Positions 1-8,130 of a DNA stretch of 49,161 bases are shown piece by piece. Under the pieces are notes generated by a model. That model was given only the letters and a program-made list of their open reading frames with translations, had not been told where the DNA came from and made no database searches. The DNA comes from Calothrix sp. MO_167.B42. GTDB lineage: Bacteria; Cyanobacteriota; Cyanobacteriia; Cyanobacteriales; Nostocaceae. The stretch covers positions 1 through 49,161 of the forward strand of contig JASJCX010000018.1 in the NCBI GenBank assembly GCA_030065255.1, written 5' to 3'. The translations under genes and the position numbers were made by a program. Every line of letters begins with the position of its first letter. The stretch's first letter is position 1.

Positions 1-181
1 TTTGAACTTGTATAAAACAGTGGTTGGATTCTTGATGGGGCTTACATACCTAATTATACCAAGAAAATATAAGTTAGTGCTTTTTGTGTTAACACCCACT
101 AACTTATACATATCGATGTTTGTTAATATTTGTCTACATTTTCAGAAACTTATAGCGATACTAGAGAAACACCACTTATTT

Positions 182-676
182 ATGAATCTGCCCAAGGATT
201 TGACATTGCGGTTTGCCCAACCAGGGGATGGTACTGCTTTATTTACTTTAATTAAAGGTTTGGCAGAATATGAAAAATTATCCCATACTGTCACCGGTAA
301 TGCTGAAGACTTAGAAAAACATCTATTTGGCTCCCACAAATATATAGAAGCTATCCTCGCGCAAAAGGATAACAAACCTGTAGGCTTTGCCTTGTTTTTC
401 CATAACTATTCAACATTCTTAACCAAACCAGGAATTTACTTAGAAGACATATTTGTATTGCCAGAATATCGGCAACAAGGCATTGGGAAAGTACTGCTGA
501 AAAAAGTAGCTCAAGTCTGTGTTGACAGGAATTGTGGGCGTTTAGAGTGGAGTGTATTGGACTGGAATGAGCCCGCACAGAAATTCTATCGTAGCATGGG
601 TGCATCTATCTTAGATGAATGGCGAATTTGTCGGGTGACTGGGGAGGAGTTGAGACAGCTAGGAACAGAGGAGTGA
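182..676 (+). CDS. GNAT family N-acetyltransferase
   Basis: Cytoplasmic acetyltransferase of the GNAT superfamily, expected to move an acetyl group from acetyl-CoA to an amine; the substrate is not evident. The 164-residue protein opens with LRFAQPGD and carries the acetyl-CoA loop RQQGIGKVLL at about residues 98-107, followed by the C-terminal WNEPAQKFYRSMGA segment usual in the family. The frame is open upstream to the window edge, but those residues do not look like GNAT sequence, so the ATG at 182 is preferred; no strong ribosome site precedes it. A short imperfect-palindrome element follows directly. Diamine/polyamine acetyltransferase-like proteins have this length, but the substrate is only a guess. 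Confidence 0.85.
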   Translation: MNLPKDLTLRFAQPGDGTALFTLIKGLAEYEKLSHTVTGNAEDLEKHLFGSHKYIEAILAQKDNKPVGFALFFHNYSTFLTKPGIYLEDIFVLPEYRQQGIGKVLLKKVAQVCVDRNCGRLEWSVLDWNEPAQKFYRSMGASILDEWRICRVTGEELRQLGTEE

Positions 677-681
677 AGGAA

Positions 682-862
682 ATTGGCGTTGCTGATTTGA
701 AGTATGAAATTAAATAATGAGAATTAATTACACAAATTGTCTATTACCTGTTCCCTCTCCCCATGAGTGAATTTAATTTTGTCCAACTACATGTGCCTGG
801 AGCGTGTTAGCGAAGCGAGGCGTAGCCCGATAAATTCATCCTCAGATTCACACAACGCCAAT
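682..862. repeat. MITE-like element with 10-bp terminal inverted repeats
   Basis: The ends are perfect inverted repeats: ATTGGCGTTG at 682-691 and CAACGCCAAT at 853-862. The 181-bp interior has no gene and includes a GC-rich segment (about 800-830) of the 'gcgaagcgaggcgtagcc' kind that recurs in cyanobacterial spacers. The GGCGTTGCTGA end also occurs near 2595 and 38253, so this is a dispersed family. The remaining 863-1018 stretch holds only the cytochrome upstream region. Confidence 0.6.
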
Positions 863-1018
863 AAATCAAGTATTTCTCTGAAAAATAGTAGTCTACCAGC
901 CAAAATTTAAAGTTATCTCAATGTTTGACGGCTTGTCTTTTGACGATCGCAACCCTACCCCCAGAAAATTATGTATGACAACTTGTCGAATCATTCTTTG
1001 AGATTGAGAGAACCCCAA

Positions 1019-1360
1019 ATGAAGAAGATTATTTCATTGCTACTGTTAAGTATTACTGTCCTCACCTTTGCTTTCAGTAGTCCCGCTTTTGCCGCAGATG
1101 CAGCAGCAGGTAAGAAGATATTTAAGGCTAATTGTGCTTCTTGTCATGCTCGTGGTAAAAACCTGGTTAAGGCTAGTAAAAACCTGAAAAAAGAGACCTT
1201 GGAAAAGTATGATATGTACTCCGCAGAGGCAATTATTAACCAAGTTACCAAGGGTAAGGGTGCTATGCCTGCTTTTGGGAAAAAGTTAAAGCCAGAGCAA
1301 ATTGAGAATGTGGCTGCATACGTTCTCGAACAAGCAGACAATGGCTGGAAGAAGAAGTAG
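1019..1360 (+). CDS. petJ: Cytochrome c6 (soluble c-type cytochrome of the thylakoid lumen)
   Basis: Soluble electron carrier between the cytochrome b6f complex and photosystem I or cytochrome oxidase, an alternative to plastocyanin. The 113-residue precursor has a Sec signal peptide ([12 protein letters not shown]... ending AFA about residue 24-25), then a mature protein beginning [10 protein letters not shown]. The heme c site CASCHA is at about 38-43, and the axial methionine lies in [10 protein letters not shown]. The ATG at 1019 is chosen over an in-frame ATG at 971 because a GAGAG ribosome site lies just upstream and the signal peptide starts there. Length and C-terminal [10 protein letters not shown] fit the family. 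Copper-dependent repression is common for petJ, but no operator is recognised here. Confidence 0.93.
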   Translation: MKKIISLLLLSITVLTFAFSSPAFAADAAAGKKIFKANCASCHARGKNLVKASKNLKKETLEKYDMYSAEAIINQVTKGKGAMPAFGKKLKPEQIENVAAYVLEQADNGWKKK

Positions 1361-1453
1361 ATTTTTATCACCATAGTCTAAGTAGTAGGTAGGGCATATG
1401 TCTTGCCTACTAGTAGTCCACCACATTAATTTTGACAAGTCGTGGGTGTGAGC

Positions 1454-1484
1454 GATCCCCGACTTCTTTAAGAAGTCGGGGATC
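1454..1484. repeat. Perfect 15-bp palindrome (REP-like)
   Basis: The left arm GATCCCCGACTTCTT (1454-1468) and right arm AAGAAGTCGGGGATC (1470-1484) are exact inverted repeats around one base. It sits between petJ and the TPR gene. The motif resembles repetitive palindromes scattered in Nostoc-type genomes. It lacks a T-run, so it is a weak candidate for a terminator. Confidence 0.75.
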
Positions 1485-1539
1485 TGTGAGTACTAATTTT
1501 GTGTAGCGGCAAGTGTTAATTCAATAGAGAGAAAATTTT

Positions 1540-2472
1540 ATGAATCGCTGTCATCGGTTCATCGGCGCTTGGATAATTGCTGTTATCTTGAGCTGCTGTG
1601 TGCTGGCTCCAGTTGCCAATGCTGGCTTTATTTCCACCAAACAAATAACGGCAAGTGATGGGTTCAAGTTGGGTGTAGAGAAGATGTGGCAAGGAGATTA
1701 CCAGGGAGCGATCGCGGGATTTACCCAAGCGATTCAAATTCAAAGTAACTTTGCTAACGCTTACAGTAACCGTTGTCTTGCTTACCTACAATTACAAGAT
1801 TACCAGAATGCGGTGTCAGATTGTACCCAAGCAATCAAAATTTCTCCCAAAAACACACAAGCCTATTTAAATCGGGGATTAGCTTATTTTAGACAAGGTA
1901 ATTATCAGGCTGCGATCGCAGATAATGATCGCATAATTGCCATGGAACCCCAAGACTTCCGAGCTTACTACAATCGAGGAGTAGCCAATGCTTATTTGGG
2001 CAATCACCAGCAAGCCACAAAGGACTACAATCTAGCTCTGAGTCACAATCAAAAAATACCCAACAACCTGCTTGCGGATATTTATAACGATAGGGGGCTG
2101 GCTTATTTAGAGTTGGCAGACTTAGAGACAGCCATACTTGACTTTAACCGAGCAATTAATCTTGATGAGAACAACTACAGAGTTTACTTTAATCGGGGTT
2201 GTGCCCATGCTCAAACCGGTAATTACTCGGATGCAGTCAGGGATTTTTCTCAAGTAGTACAATTAAATCCCCAAAATGGCGACGCTTACTTGAATCGGGG
2301 TATAGCCTATCACAATCTTGGTTACGAACAAGCAGCTATCTCAGATTTACACCAAGCAGTAGCATACTTTGAACTTCAAGGGGAAAAAGTATCCTCCGCA
2401 AAAACCCTGAATATTATCAAAAGTGTGCAACAACAGATACCTTATAGGACAGCGATCGCTATGGCATCGTAG
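1540..2472 (+). CDS. Secreted tetratricopeptide-repeat protein
   Basis: A 310-residue protein with an N-terminal signal peptide (hydrophobic AWIIAVILSCCVLAPVANA, about residues 10-28, cleavage after ANA), followed by about seven TPR units between residues 45 and 290. Typical positions are visible: YSNRCLAYLQLQDYQNAVSD, YLNRGLAYFRQGNYQAAIAD and YFNRGCAHAQTGNYSDAVRD. TPR arrays mediate protein-protein binding; here it would act in the periplasm or thylakoid lumen. A GAGAG ribosome site precedes the ATG. It is monocistronic and followed by palindromic repeats. No partner can be named from the sequence. Confidence 0.85.
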   Translation: MNRCHRFIGAWIIAVILSCCVLAPVANAGFISTKQITASDGFKLGVEKMWQGDYQGAIAGFTQAIQIQSNFANAYSNRCLAYLQLQDYQNAVSDCTQAIKISPKNTQAYLNRGLAYFRQGNYQAAIADNDRIIAMEPQDFRAYYNRGVANAYLGNHQQATKDYNLALSHNQKIPNNLLADIYNDRGLAYLELADLETAILDFNRAINLDENNYRVYFNRGCAHAQTGNYSDAVRDFSQVVQLNPQNGDAYLNRGIAYHNLGYEQAAISDLHQAVAYFELQGEKVSSAKTLNIIKSVQQQIPYRTAIAMAS

Positions 2473-2490
2473 GAAGTGACAAATTCCTTG

Positions 2491-2553
2491 TAGGGGCACG
2501 GCATCGAGCATATCTCCCCATACACGATAATATTACACAAGCCGTGCCCTGGA
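2491..2553. repeat. Palindromic element, GGGGCACGGC family, copy 1
   Basis: GGGCACGGC (2494-2502) pairs with GCCGTGCCC (2541-2549) across an AT-rich loop just after the TPR gene. A related copy lies at 5126-5186 with GGGCATGGC/GCCGTGCCC arms. It could form a transcript-end hairpin, but it is better described as a dispersed repeat. Confidence 0.65.
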
Positions 2554-2556
2554 CTT

Positions 2557-2738
2557 AAGTAATAAGTAATAAGTAATAATATTATTAAATAATATGGCGT
2601 TGCTGAATAAAAATATGATTTTGCCCCCAACCCCCAATTCACCGGGGAGAAATATAATTTAAAATTCACCAATTTTGGTGGATTTAGGGAGCGAAATCGA
2701 ATTGTTATACAGAGCTTATTACTTATTACTTATTACTT
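2557..2738. repeat. Heptad tracts forming a perfect 23-bp inverted repeat
   Basis: Three heptads of the AAGTAAT type at 2557-2579 are the exact reverse complement of the TTATTACT tract at 2716-2738, 136 bp apart. This is the short tandem repeat class of filamentous cyanobacteria. The enclosed segment includes another GGCGTTGCTGA end (about 2595). Confidence 0.7.
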
Positions 2739-2752
2739 GTAAACAATCTCCG

Positions 2753-3046
2753 ATGAGAGCCAGAATTGTAAATGACGTAATTTTTCTGAACCATGAGGAC
2801 TTACCAACCTTTAAAAAAGGTGGTTCTGTGGTGAGGAATAGCTATTTTTGGGCTTTGCGTTCCATTGCTGGTAAAGCTGGACGTTATGGTGATTGGGAAT
2901 ATGAAAGTGAAGTATGGTTAGCATTGGGGCGAATGCTGTTATCTTTTGCTGAATCAGGTTATTTAGGGGTGAGAGAAACCCAGTTAGAGTTTCCCCACTC
3001 CCAAGATATTCCTCATGTGTTACGAGATGCGTCTACTTGGGAGTGA
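2753..3046 (+). CDS. Conserved hypothetical protein, 97 aa
   Basis: A small soluble protein with no membrane segment; I do not assign a function. It runs MRARIVNDVIFLN... through a basic centre (FWALRSIAGKAGRYGDWEYE) to an acidic end. The frame is open back to 2675, but that part encodes the heptad repeat tract (LLYRAYYLLLIT), so the ATG at 2753 is taken as the start. The composition looks like real coding sequence, and proteins of this appearance are widespread in cyanobacteria. It is followed by a GTTGACA repeat tract and a HugZ-like gene on the same strand 61 bases on. Confidence 0.6.
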   Translation: MRARIVNDVIFLNHEDLPTFKKGGSVVRNSYFWALRSIAGKAGRYGDWEYESEVWLALGRMLLSFAESGYLGVRETQLEFPHSQDIPHVLRDASTWE

Positions 3047-3050
3047 ATGG

Positions 3051-3080
3051 GTTGACAGTTGACAGTTGACAGTTGACAGT
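3051..3080. repeat. GTTGACA heptamer repeat (4 copies)
   Basis: Four tandem GTTGACA units fill most of the 61-bp gap between two genes on the plus strand. The units have no spacers, so this is not CRISPR. Confidence 0.85.
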
Positions 3081-3107
3081 GATTATTTAGTCTCGAACAA
3101 AATATAA

Positions 3108-3608
3108 ATGACACAATTAGAAAAGGCTCAAGCTGAGTATAAAATCTTTGCCCAACAATTTGCTAGTGTGGCGATCGCAACTGTAAATTCTGAGGGTCTA
3201 CCCCATGCTAGTTATGCACCTTTTGTGATGGATGGGGAAAAAAATATTTACATTTTTGTCAGTGGTCTTTCTGCCCATACCCGTAATTTATATAGCACTC
3301 CCAAAGCCAGTATTTTATTTGCTGAGGATGAGTCGCAAACCAAACAAATCTTCGCTCGTCGTCGTTTAACTTTTGAGTGCGATGCAATTTTACTACCCAG
3401 GGAAACAGCAGAGTGGGAGAAAATTGCAGGGGAGTTTGAGCAACGGTTTGGTGAAATTATCAACATGATGCGGAGTTTACCCGACTTTCGTATTTTTAAA
3501 CTTACCCCCTATGCAGGACAATTCACCATCGGGTTTGGTGCTGCTTATAAAATTAGCGGTGATGACTTGGATAATTTAATTCATATCGGTTCTGAAACAA
3601 ATAAATAA
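3108..3608 (+). CDS. HugZ/HutZ-like heme-utilisation protein (FMN-binding split-barrel family)
   Basis: A 166-residue protein of the pyridoxamine-5'-phosphate-oxidase-like split-barrel family. HugZ and HutZ members bind heme and degrade or store it. The N-terminal half shows ATVNSEGLPHASYAPFVMD and FVSGLSAHTRNL, typical of the family, and the C-terminal FRIFKLTPYAGQFTIGFGAA matches the HugZ heme-region signature. Sub-function (heme oxygenase versus general flavin binding) cannot be settled from sequence. A classical heme oxygenase gene is also present at 34240. The ATG at 3108 gives a complete family-length product. Confidence 0.8.
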   Translation: MTQLEKAQAEYKIFAQQFASVAIATVNSEGLPHASYAPFVMDGEKNIYIFVSGLSAHTRNLYSTPKASILFAEDESQTKQIFARRRLTFECDAILLPRETAEWEKIAGEFEQRFGEIINMMRSLPDFRIFKLTPYAGQFTIGFGAAYKISGDDLDNLIHIGSETNK

Positions 3609-3927
3609 CGTCAGTTCGGGTTAAGAAGCTATAAAAGCATTTTCAATTCTCCAATGTTTTCGATATAAATCATGGGGTTGGTGAATGTTATGTGATCGTG
3701 TGGCGAAATCTCAAGTAGCGATCGCATTTGGAGACTATATTCAGCAGACATTGAATCAGCAGTCCGCGCGGTTTTGAAAAGCTTGGGGAGTTGAGGCGAT
3801 TTGTTGAGTGTTAATTTTTACTAAAAACTGTAATTTTTCGCAATTTTCACCGCAATTTTGCCATGTTTTTATTCTAACGTTAATAATATAACACTAAGTT
3901 AAGATTAAGTTAAAGTGACGACATTAA
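3609..3927. other. Spacer without an intact gene
   Basis: AT-rich sequence with one HIP1 octamer (about 3718). A short open stretch around 3688-3777 (reading VAIAFGDYIQQTLNQQ) may be a leftover of the decayed gene that continues at 3928, but this is weak. No hairpin or RNA gene seen. Confidence 0.4.
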
Positions 3928-4257
3928 ATTTATAGACGCAGTTTAGGATTAGCTGTACTGAATTCTTGTAAAGGTGCAGCAGTTTCTTCTAACCTTGTAT
4001 TCGCAGGTATCGCGCCTCATTTGGTGCAACGAGGAATTCCAGCAGTGGTCGCCATGCGATACCACATTTTTGATAATACAGCTAAACTCTTTGCTGACGA
4101 GTTCTACCGCACCCTTGCTCTTGGCTGGCCAGTAGATGCTGCGATTCAGACTACCCGTAATGCTATTTATAGGGAGGTTGGCTTAGATCAGCCAGACTTT
4201 GCTACTCCAGTTCTCTATATGCGAGCTAAAGATGGAATGATCTTGGGGTCGAGCTAA
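3928..4257 (+). pseudogene. C-terminal remnant of a CHAT-domain (caspase-like) protein
   Basis: An open frame from 3928 reads GLAVLNSCKGAAVSSNL, then HLVQRGIPAVVAMRYHI, DEFYRTLALGWPVDAAI and FATPVLYMRAKDGMI. This is the end of a CHAT peptidase domain: VLNSC holds the expected catalytic cysteine, and RGIPAVVAM and TPVLYMR are conserved. The upstream catalytic histidine half is missing and a TAA stops the frame at 3925. There is no start codon with a ribosome site before the conserved part, although a TTG lies at 4021. CHAT proteins act as proteases in signalling and defence; this copy is probably dead. Confidence 0.75.
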
Positions 4258-4449
4258 CATCTGTAATGCCCTGTTTACATTGAGCTTCTGTAGGCATAGT
4301 TACAGGTGCGATCGCTTCCAGTTTTTCTTGCTAAATTCTACATGGTCGCAAATGCCACTTTTCATTTTGTTGCAGAAATACTCCAGCCTCAGTAAATCTC
4401 AGTATTGTGAAGGTAGCAGCCTCTCGTCAATTGGTAGGGGGAGGGAATT

Positions 4450-5052
4450 ATGAAAGATGCATCAAACTTCGGGCAATTTAAAAAAGAGATAGAAGAACGC
4501 GAGAAAGAACTGGCAGAAATCAACAAAGAAAACAAACCAATTAGTTTTTCATTTCTAAATAATGACCTTCCGAGTAATAACGACTCGCTCGCAAATCGTG
4601 ACTTATTACGCAAAATAAGGAAGTCACAACTTGAACGTGAAATAAAGGAATTCAGAGAACAACAAGCAAAGCAGTCTGAAAGTGAGATAAAAAAACAATT
4701 AGATAAGTATATTGAGCCGATAAAAAGACATCGGGAAGATCCTGTAATTTATGAATCAATCGACCCTGTTGTACCCCGCAGGAACTTTTTTAGAGAAGAG
4801 GCTTCAGTTACTGGAGAATTGAATGACAAAGAAAGGCTACCCTTAACAGTACCTGCAATTACTCATAAACCTCCACCTAGAGTTAGTAATAGCAACTTTC
4901 TTATGATTTTATTTTGGTTAGCAGCAATTTTGCTAGTCATATCTCTCTTATCCAAACAAGGCACAAATGAAGAACAACAAAAAAACAAACAAGGTTATTT
5001 GCAAAGAAATGTGCCTATAGTGTTAGACACACAAACAGCATCGATTTTCTAA
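4450..5052 (+). CDS. Coiled-coil protein with a C-proximal membrane anchor
   Basis: Not recognised by name. The 200-residue product begins after a strong GGGGAGGG ribosome site. Residues 8-28 and 50-95 are rich in Glu/Lys/Gln and look like charged coiled coil (KKEIEEREKELAEI; QLEREIKEFREQQ). A proline-rich linker follows, then one transmembrane helix at about 149-168 (FLMILFWLAAILLVISLL) and a short polar tail. This predicts a tail-anchored cytoplasmic coiled-coil protein. It lies alone between a CHAT remnant and a palindromic element, which suggests accessory DNA. Function unknown. Confidence 0.6.
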   Translation: MKDASNFGQFKKEIEEREKELAEINKENKPISFSFLNNDLPSNNDSLANRDLLRKIRKSQLEREIKEFREQQAKQSESEIKKQLDKYIEPIKRHREDPVIYESIDPVVPRRNFFREEASVTGELNDKERLPLTVPAITHKPPPRVSNSNFLMILFWLAAILLVISLLSKQGTNEEQQKNKQGYLQRNVPIVLDTQTASIF

Positions 5053-5125
5053 GGCATCGCAGTACAGAGTCATAGAGAAGCTTTCATCACTTATACCATT
5101 TTGAAAAAAGAATGCGACAGATGGG

Positions 5126-5186
5126 TAGGGGCATGGCACCAGTAAGATAATTTTATATATTGAAAGATTGACCGATGCCGTGCCCT
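5126..5186. repeat. Palindromic element, GGGGCACGGC family, copy 2
   Basis: GGGCATGGC (5129-5137) and GCCGTGCCC (5177-5185) can pair with one G-T pair. The AT-rich interior (5150-5165) is itself partly palindromic. It is the same family as 2491-2553 and lies between convergent genes. Confidence 0.65.
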
Positions 5187-5312
5187 GACGAAGAATTTAT
5201 GTGTCGCAAACATTATTTAAATTGGTATTACTTCTCTTCTGTCTGCGGTAATTCCAAGGTTTGATACTTTTGCTATTCTTCCACACGCCCAGTTTTTCTT
5301 GTGCGATCGCTT

Positions 5313-6578
5313 CTATTTTCTTGAAAATACATTCCTAGCAGTAATAATTGTCACAGGATTGAGGGGGGATAAGCGCGTTAAATTACCCACTGCAACAGAA
5401 CGAGATAACTGTACTTGCAATATTTGATAACGCCAATCATGACCTTGAAACCATGATAAAGCTGTGTTGATATGTTCCATAGTCGCTAAAGCTAGAACTA
5501 CTATCCCCTGGGGATTCAACCTTTGACTACAGGTATGGAGAATATCAGTCAAATTACCACCACTACCGCCAATAAAAACGCGATCGCATCTTTGCGGTAA
5601 ACTATGTAAAATATCTGGGGCACTACCCAGTACAGGAATAATATTTTTGACTTGAAATCTTTCACAGTTCCGAGAAATCAACGAATGCCCAGCAGCCGTT
5701 TTTTCGATGGCATAAACCTGAGAACTAGGAACAAGTCTAGCAATTTCAATGGCAACAGAACCAGTTCCCGCACCAATATCCCAAATAACTTGTCCTGGAC
5801 GCAACGATAATTCTGCTAATACTAAAGTCCGCACTTCCCGTTTAGTCATCAAGCCTGGGCGATCGCTAAAACTCAGAAACAGATTATCTGCTATACCAAA
5901 CTGGGGTAGACTATCTAAATTTAACCCCTCCTCCTGTTCCTGACGGATCAACACCACCACATTCAAAGGTGCAAAAACGGAGTTTTCGATCCTTTCTATC
6001 TCCCCAGGTGCAAAACACCGCACCCGCTCATCTTCACCCCCCAAATTTTCACACACCCAAAATTGATACTGACTGGGTACATTCAAATCTTGTAATAAAC
6101 GAGCGATCGCTTGGGGATTATGAGTACCATCTGTTAATACAGCAATTTTATCTTGCCCTTGTTGTAAAGCTTTAATTAATAATTCTAGGGAACGTCCGTG
6201 AATGCTAATAATCCGGGCATCCTGCCAAGGTATTTTAATACGATTAAATGCTAATTGTACCGAACTGTGATGGGGATAAAATTCTAGTTGTGCTGGGGGA
6301 AATTCAGATAACAGCAATCTTCCCAACCCAAAAAATAATGGATCGCCAGATACAAGAACTACAATAGTCCCTTCACTAGTTACTAAGTGGTGACGAATTT
6401 TCTCAATTACCTGAGTGAAATTTCCTAGAACCAAACGTGGGGCTTGGTGGTGGGGGAAATAATTCAAATGGCGATCGCTACCCACAATTAACGTAGCTTT
6501 ATCTACCACTTGCTTGATAGTTTCACCCAGTCCACCTATCCCATCCAAGCCAATACCAACAACGTAAACTTTATTCAT
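5313..6578 (-). CDS. cobL: Precorrin-6Y C5,15-methyltransferase (decarboxylating), CbiE-CbiT fusion
   Basis: Cobalamin-pathway enzyme that methylates precorrin-6Y (or its cobalt form) at C5 and C15 using S-adenosylmethionine and removes the acetate carboxyl. The 421-residue protein is a full fusion. The CbiE part (about 1-210) starts KVYVVGIGLDGI and has the SGDP loop at 77-80. The CbiT part (about 230-400) starts FSDRPGLMTKREVR, with the SAM motif DIGAGTGS at 267-274. Length fits CobL. The product is cytoplasmic. It stands alone on the minus strand; cobI (30958) and cobW (35102) are the other pathway genes in the window. No cobalamin riboswitch was recognised upstream. Confidence 0.92.
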   Translation of the reverse strand: MNKVYVVGIGLDGIGGLGETIKQVVDKATLIVGSDRHLNYFPHHQAPRLVLGNFTQVIEKIRHHLVTSEGTIVVLVSGDPLFFGLGRLLLSEFPPAQLEFYPHHSSVQLAFNRIKIPWQDARIISIHGRSLELLIKALQQGQDKIAVLTDGTHNPQAIARLLQDLNVPSQYQFWVCENLGGEDERVRCFAPGEIERIENSVFAPLNVVVLIRQEQEEGLNLDSLPQFGIADNLFLSFSDRPGLMTKREVRTLVLAELSLRPGQVIWDIGAGTGSVAIEIARLVPSSQVYAIEKTAAGHSLISRNCERFQVKNIIPVLGSAPDILHSLPQRCDRVFIGGSGGNLTDILHTCSQRLNPQGIVVLALATMEHINTALSWFQGHDWRYQILQVQLSRSVAVGNLTRLSPLNPVTIITARNVFSRK

Positions 6579-6726
6579 GGTTAGGAGTTATGAATATTTA
6601 TGCTAAACAATTTTCGGACATTCATAACTCCTAACTTGTGAACACTGATTAAATAGATGACACTGATGACACGGATATTTGATAACCCAACAATTAACTA
6701 TTAACTCTTAACTCCTACCGTTCGGA

Positions 6727-6815
6727 CTTCGGCGTGAGCGCTCAGTCGAACGCTGAGCTCACGGCCGAAGCCTGTCAACTGTCAACTGTCAACTGTCAAC
6801 TATCAACTATCAACT
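6727..6815. repeat. Imperfect hairpin plus heptamer repeat tract
   Basis: CTTCGGC...GTGAGC (from 6727) can pair with GCTCAC...GCCGAAG (to 6770), giving an imperfect GC-rich hairpin. It is followed by a CTGTCAA/CTATCAA heptamer tract (6773-6815). Together they fill the space between two minus-strand genes and might reduce read-through from the downstream-oriented gene. Confidence 0.65.
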
Positions 6816-6827
6816 CCTAACTCCTAA

Positions 6828-7943
6828 TCAGCCAAAACCGGGAATTAATCGCTTCATAGCACGGCCTGCCACATCGCCGTATTTTAACTCACCACAGAGG
6901 ATTTTACCCATAATTTGGGGAGCAGAGGGGCGTTTCACAGCTTTATAACCAATCCCAGGGAAACGATAAAATGCTCCAGCTATTTTTTGTGCCCAAGCCA
7001 TATCAGTACCCCATTCTTGATTAATAGTATCGGAGTATTGCTCCAAAGCATTAACATCACCAGCAACGGCTTTACCAATCGCCTCTGCTGCTTTTAAACC
7101 GCTAAAAATGGAAGGACGAATCCCTTCTGCGGTAAATGGATCGACCACACAAGCGGCTTCCCCTGCTAAAATTGCCTGTTGTGTATGCAGCTTTTGGTTT
7201 CCATTCCACAAACATAAGGCATGACCATACTGCTTACAGCCAGTTATATTCAAGCCAAATTTGTTACCATATTCATTCAAAATCTTTTTGAAATCTTGGG
7301 GTTCTCCACCGATAAAAGTACCAATACCAATGGAATAACCATCTGCCTTGGGAAAGTTCCACAAATAGCCATTTTTGACCATGCCAAACTCAAAATGGGC
7401 AATATTACCATCTTTAACCTCAGTTACGGCTTCAGCTTCCAAGGCACCAGCTAGGCGGCGCTTGCGTTCCTTAAAGCCCAACCACTTTGCCATTGGTCCT
7501 TTGGCACCATCAGCAGCAATTAGATAACGGGCTGTCAGGGAACCATTTGCTGTATTTACTTGCCAGTGGTCACTTTTAAATTCAATACCTGTAACTTCCG
7601 TATTATCCTTGAGTTCAGCCCCTTGTTTTTGAGCTTGCTCAACCAAAAAATGATCGAATACATCCCGTCGCACCATCCAAACTGGTTCGGGAGTATTCAG
7701 TTTTGTTTCCACCGGATCGCCCATTTTCCAAGTACAGCGAATAGTATCAGCTTTAATGGAAATTGCCGGACTAAAATCGAAATCAAACCATTGGGCAATA
7801 CTTGGGGATACACCACCACCACAGGGTTTGTATCTAGGTAATGATTCTTTTTCTAAAACTAATACAGAATGTCCCTGTTTAGCTAAATGATATGCAGCTG
7901 TGCCACCAGCTGGTCCTGCGCCGACGATGATGCAATCGTACAT
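6828..7943 (-). CDS. Geranylgeranyl-reductase-family FAD-dependent oxidoreductase
   Basis: A 371-residue flavoprotein of the family that saturates prenyl chains (ChlP and archaeal lipid reductases). The FAD dinucleotide fold is at the N-terminus (IIVGAGPAGGTAAYHL), CGGGVSP follows at about 42-48 and the second FAD motif GEAACVVDPFTAEGIRPSI is near 265-285. It is shorter than typical cyanobacterial ChlP (about 400 residues), so it is probably a paralogue rather than the chlorophyll/phytyl enzyme itself; the substrate is unknown. The ATG start directly precedes the FAD motif, as expected. It is separated by palindromic and heptad repeats from cobL on the same strand. Confidence 0.8.
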   Translation of the reverse strand: MYDCIIVGAGPAGGTAAYHLAKQGHSVLVLEKESLPRYKPCGGGVSPSIAQWFDFDFSPAISIKADTIRCTWKMGDPVETKLNTPEPVWMVRRDVFDHFLVEQAQKQGAELKDNTEVTGIEFKSDHWQVNTANGSLTARYLIAADGAKGPMAKWLGFKERKRRLAGALEAEAVTEVKDGNIAHFEFGMVKNGYLWNFPKADGYSIGIGTFIGGEPQDFKKILNEYGNKFGLNITGCKQYGHALCLWNGNQKLHTQQAILAGEAACVVDPFTAEGIRPSIFSGLKAAEAIGKAVAGDVNALEQYSDTINQEWGTDMAWAQKIAGAFYRFPGIGYKAVKRPSAPQIMGKILCGELKYGDVAGRAMKRLIPGFG

Positions 7944-8130
7944 ATGCTTAAAATTTTACTCCTCAATCAGTTAAAGTATTTATAGACAAATAAACTAATT
8001 CTACCGATACCAATATTCGGGTTTTGTGACTTCCTTGAAATTACACAGCACTTTTTCCTTTTCTTAATATTTCTTCTAGATAAATTCTTGACATCCGTAA
8101 TTATTTAGACGCAAATTATTCCTGAAGTTT

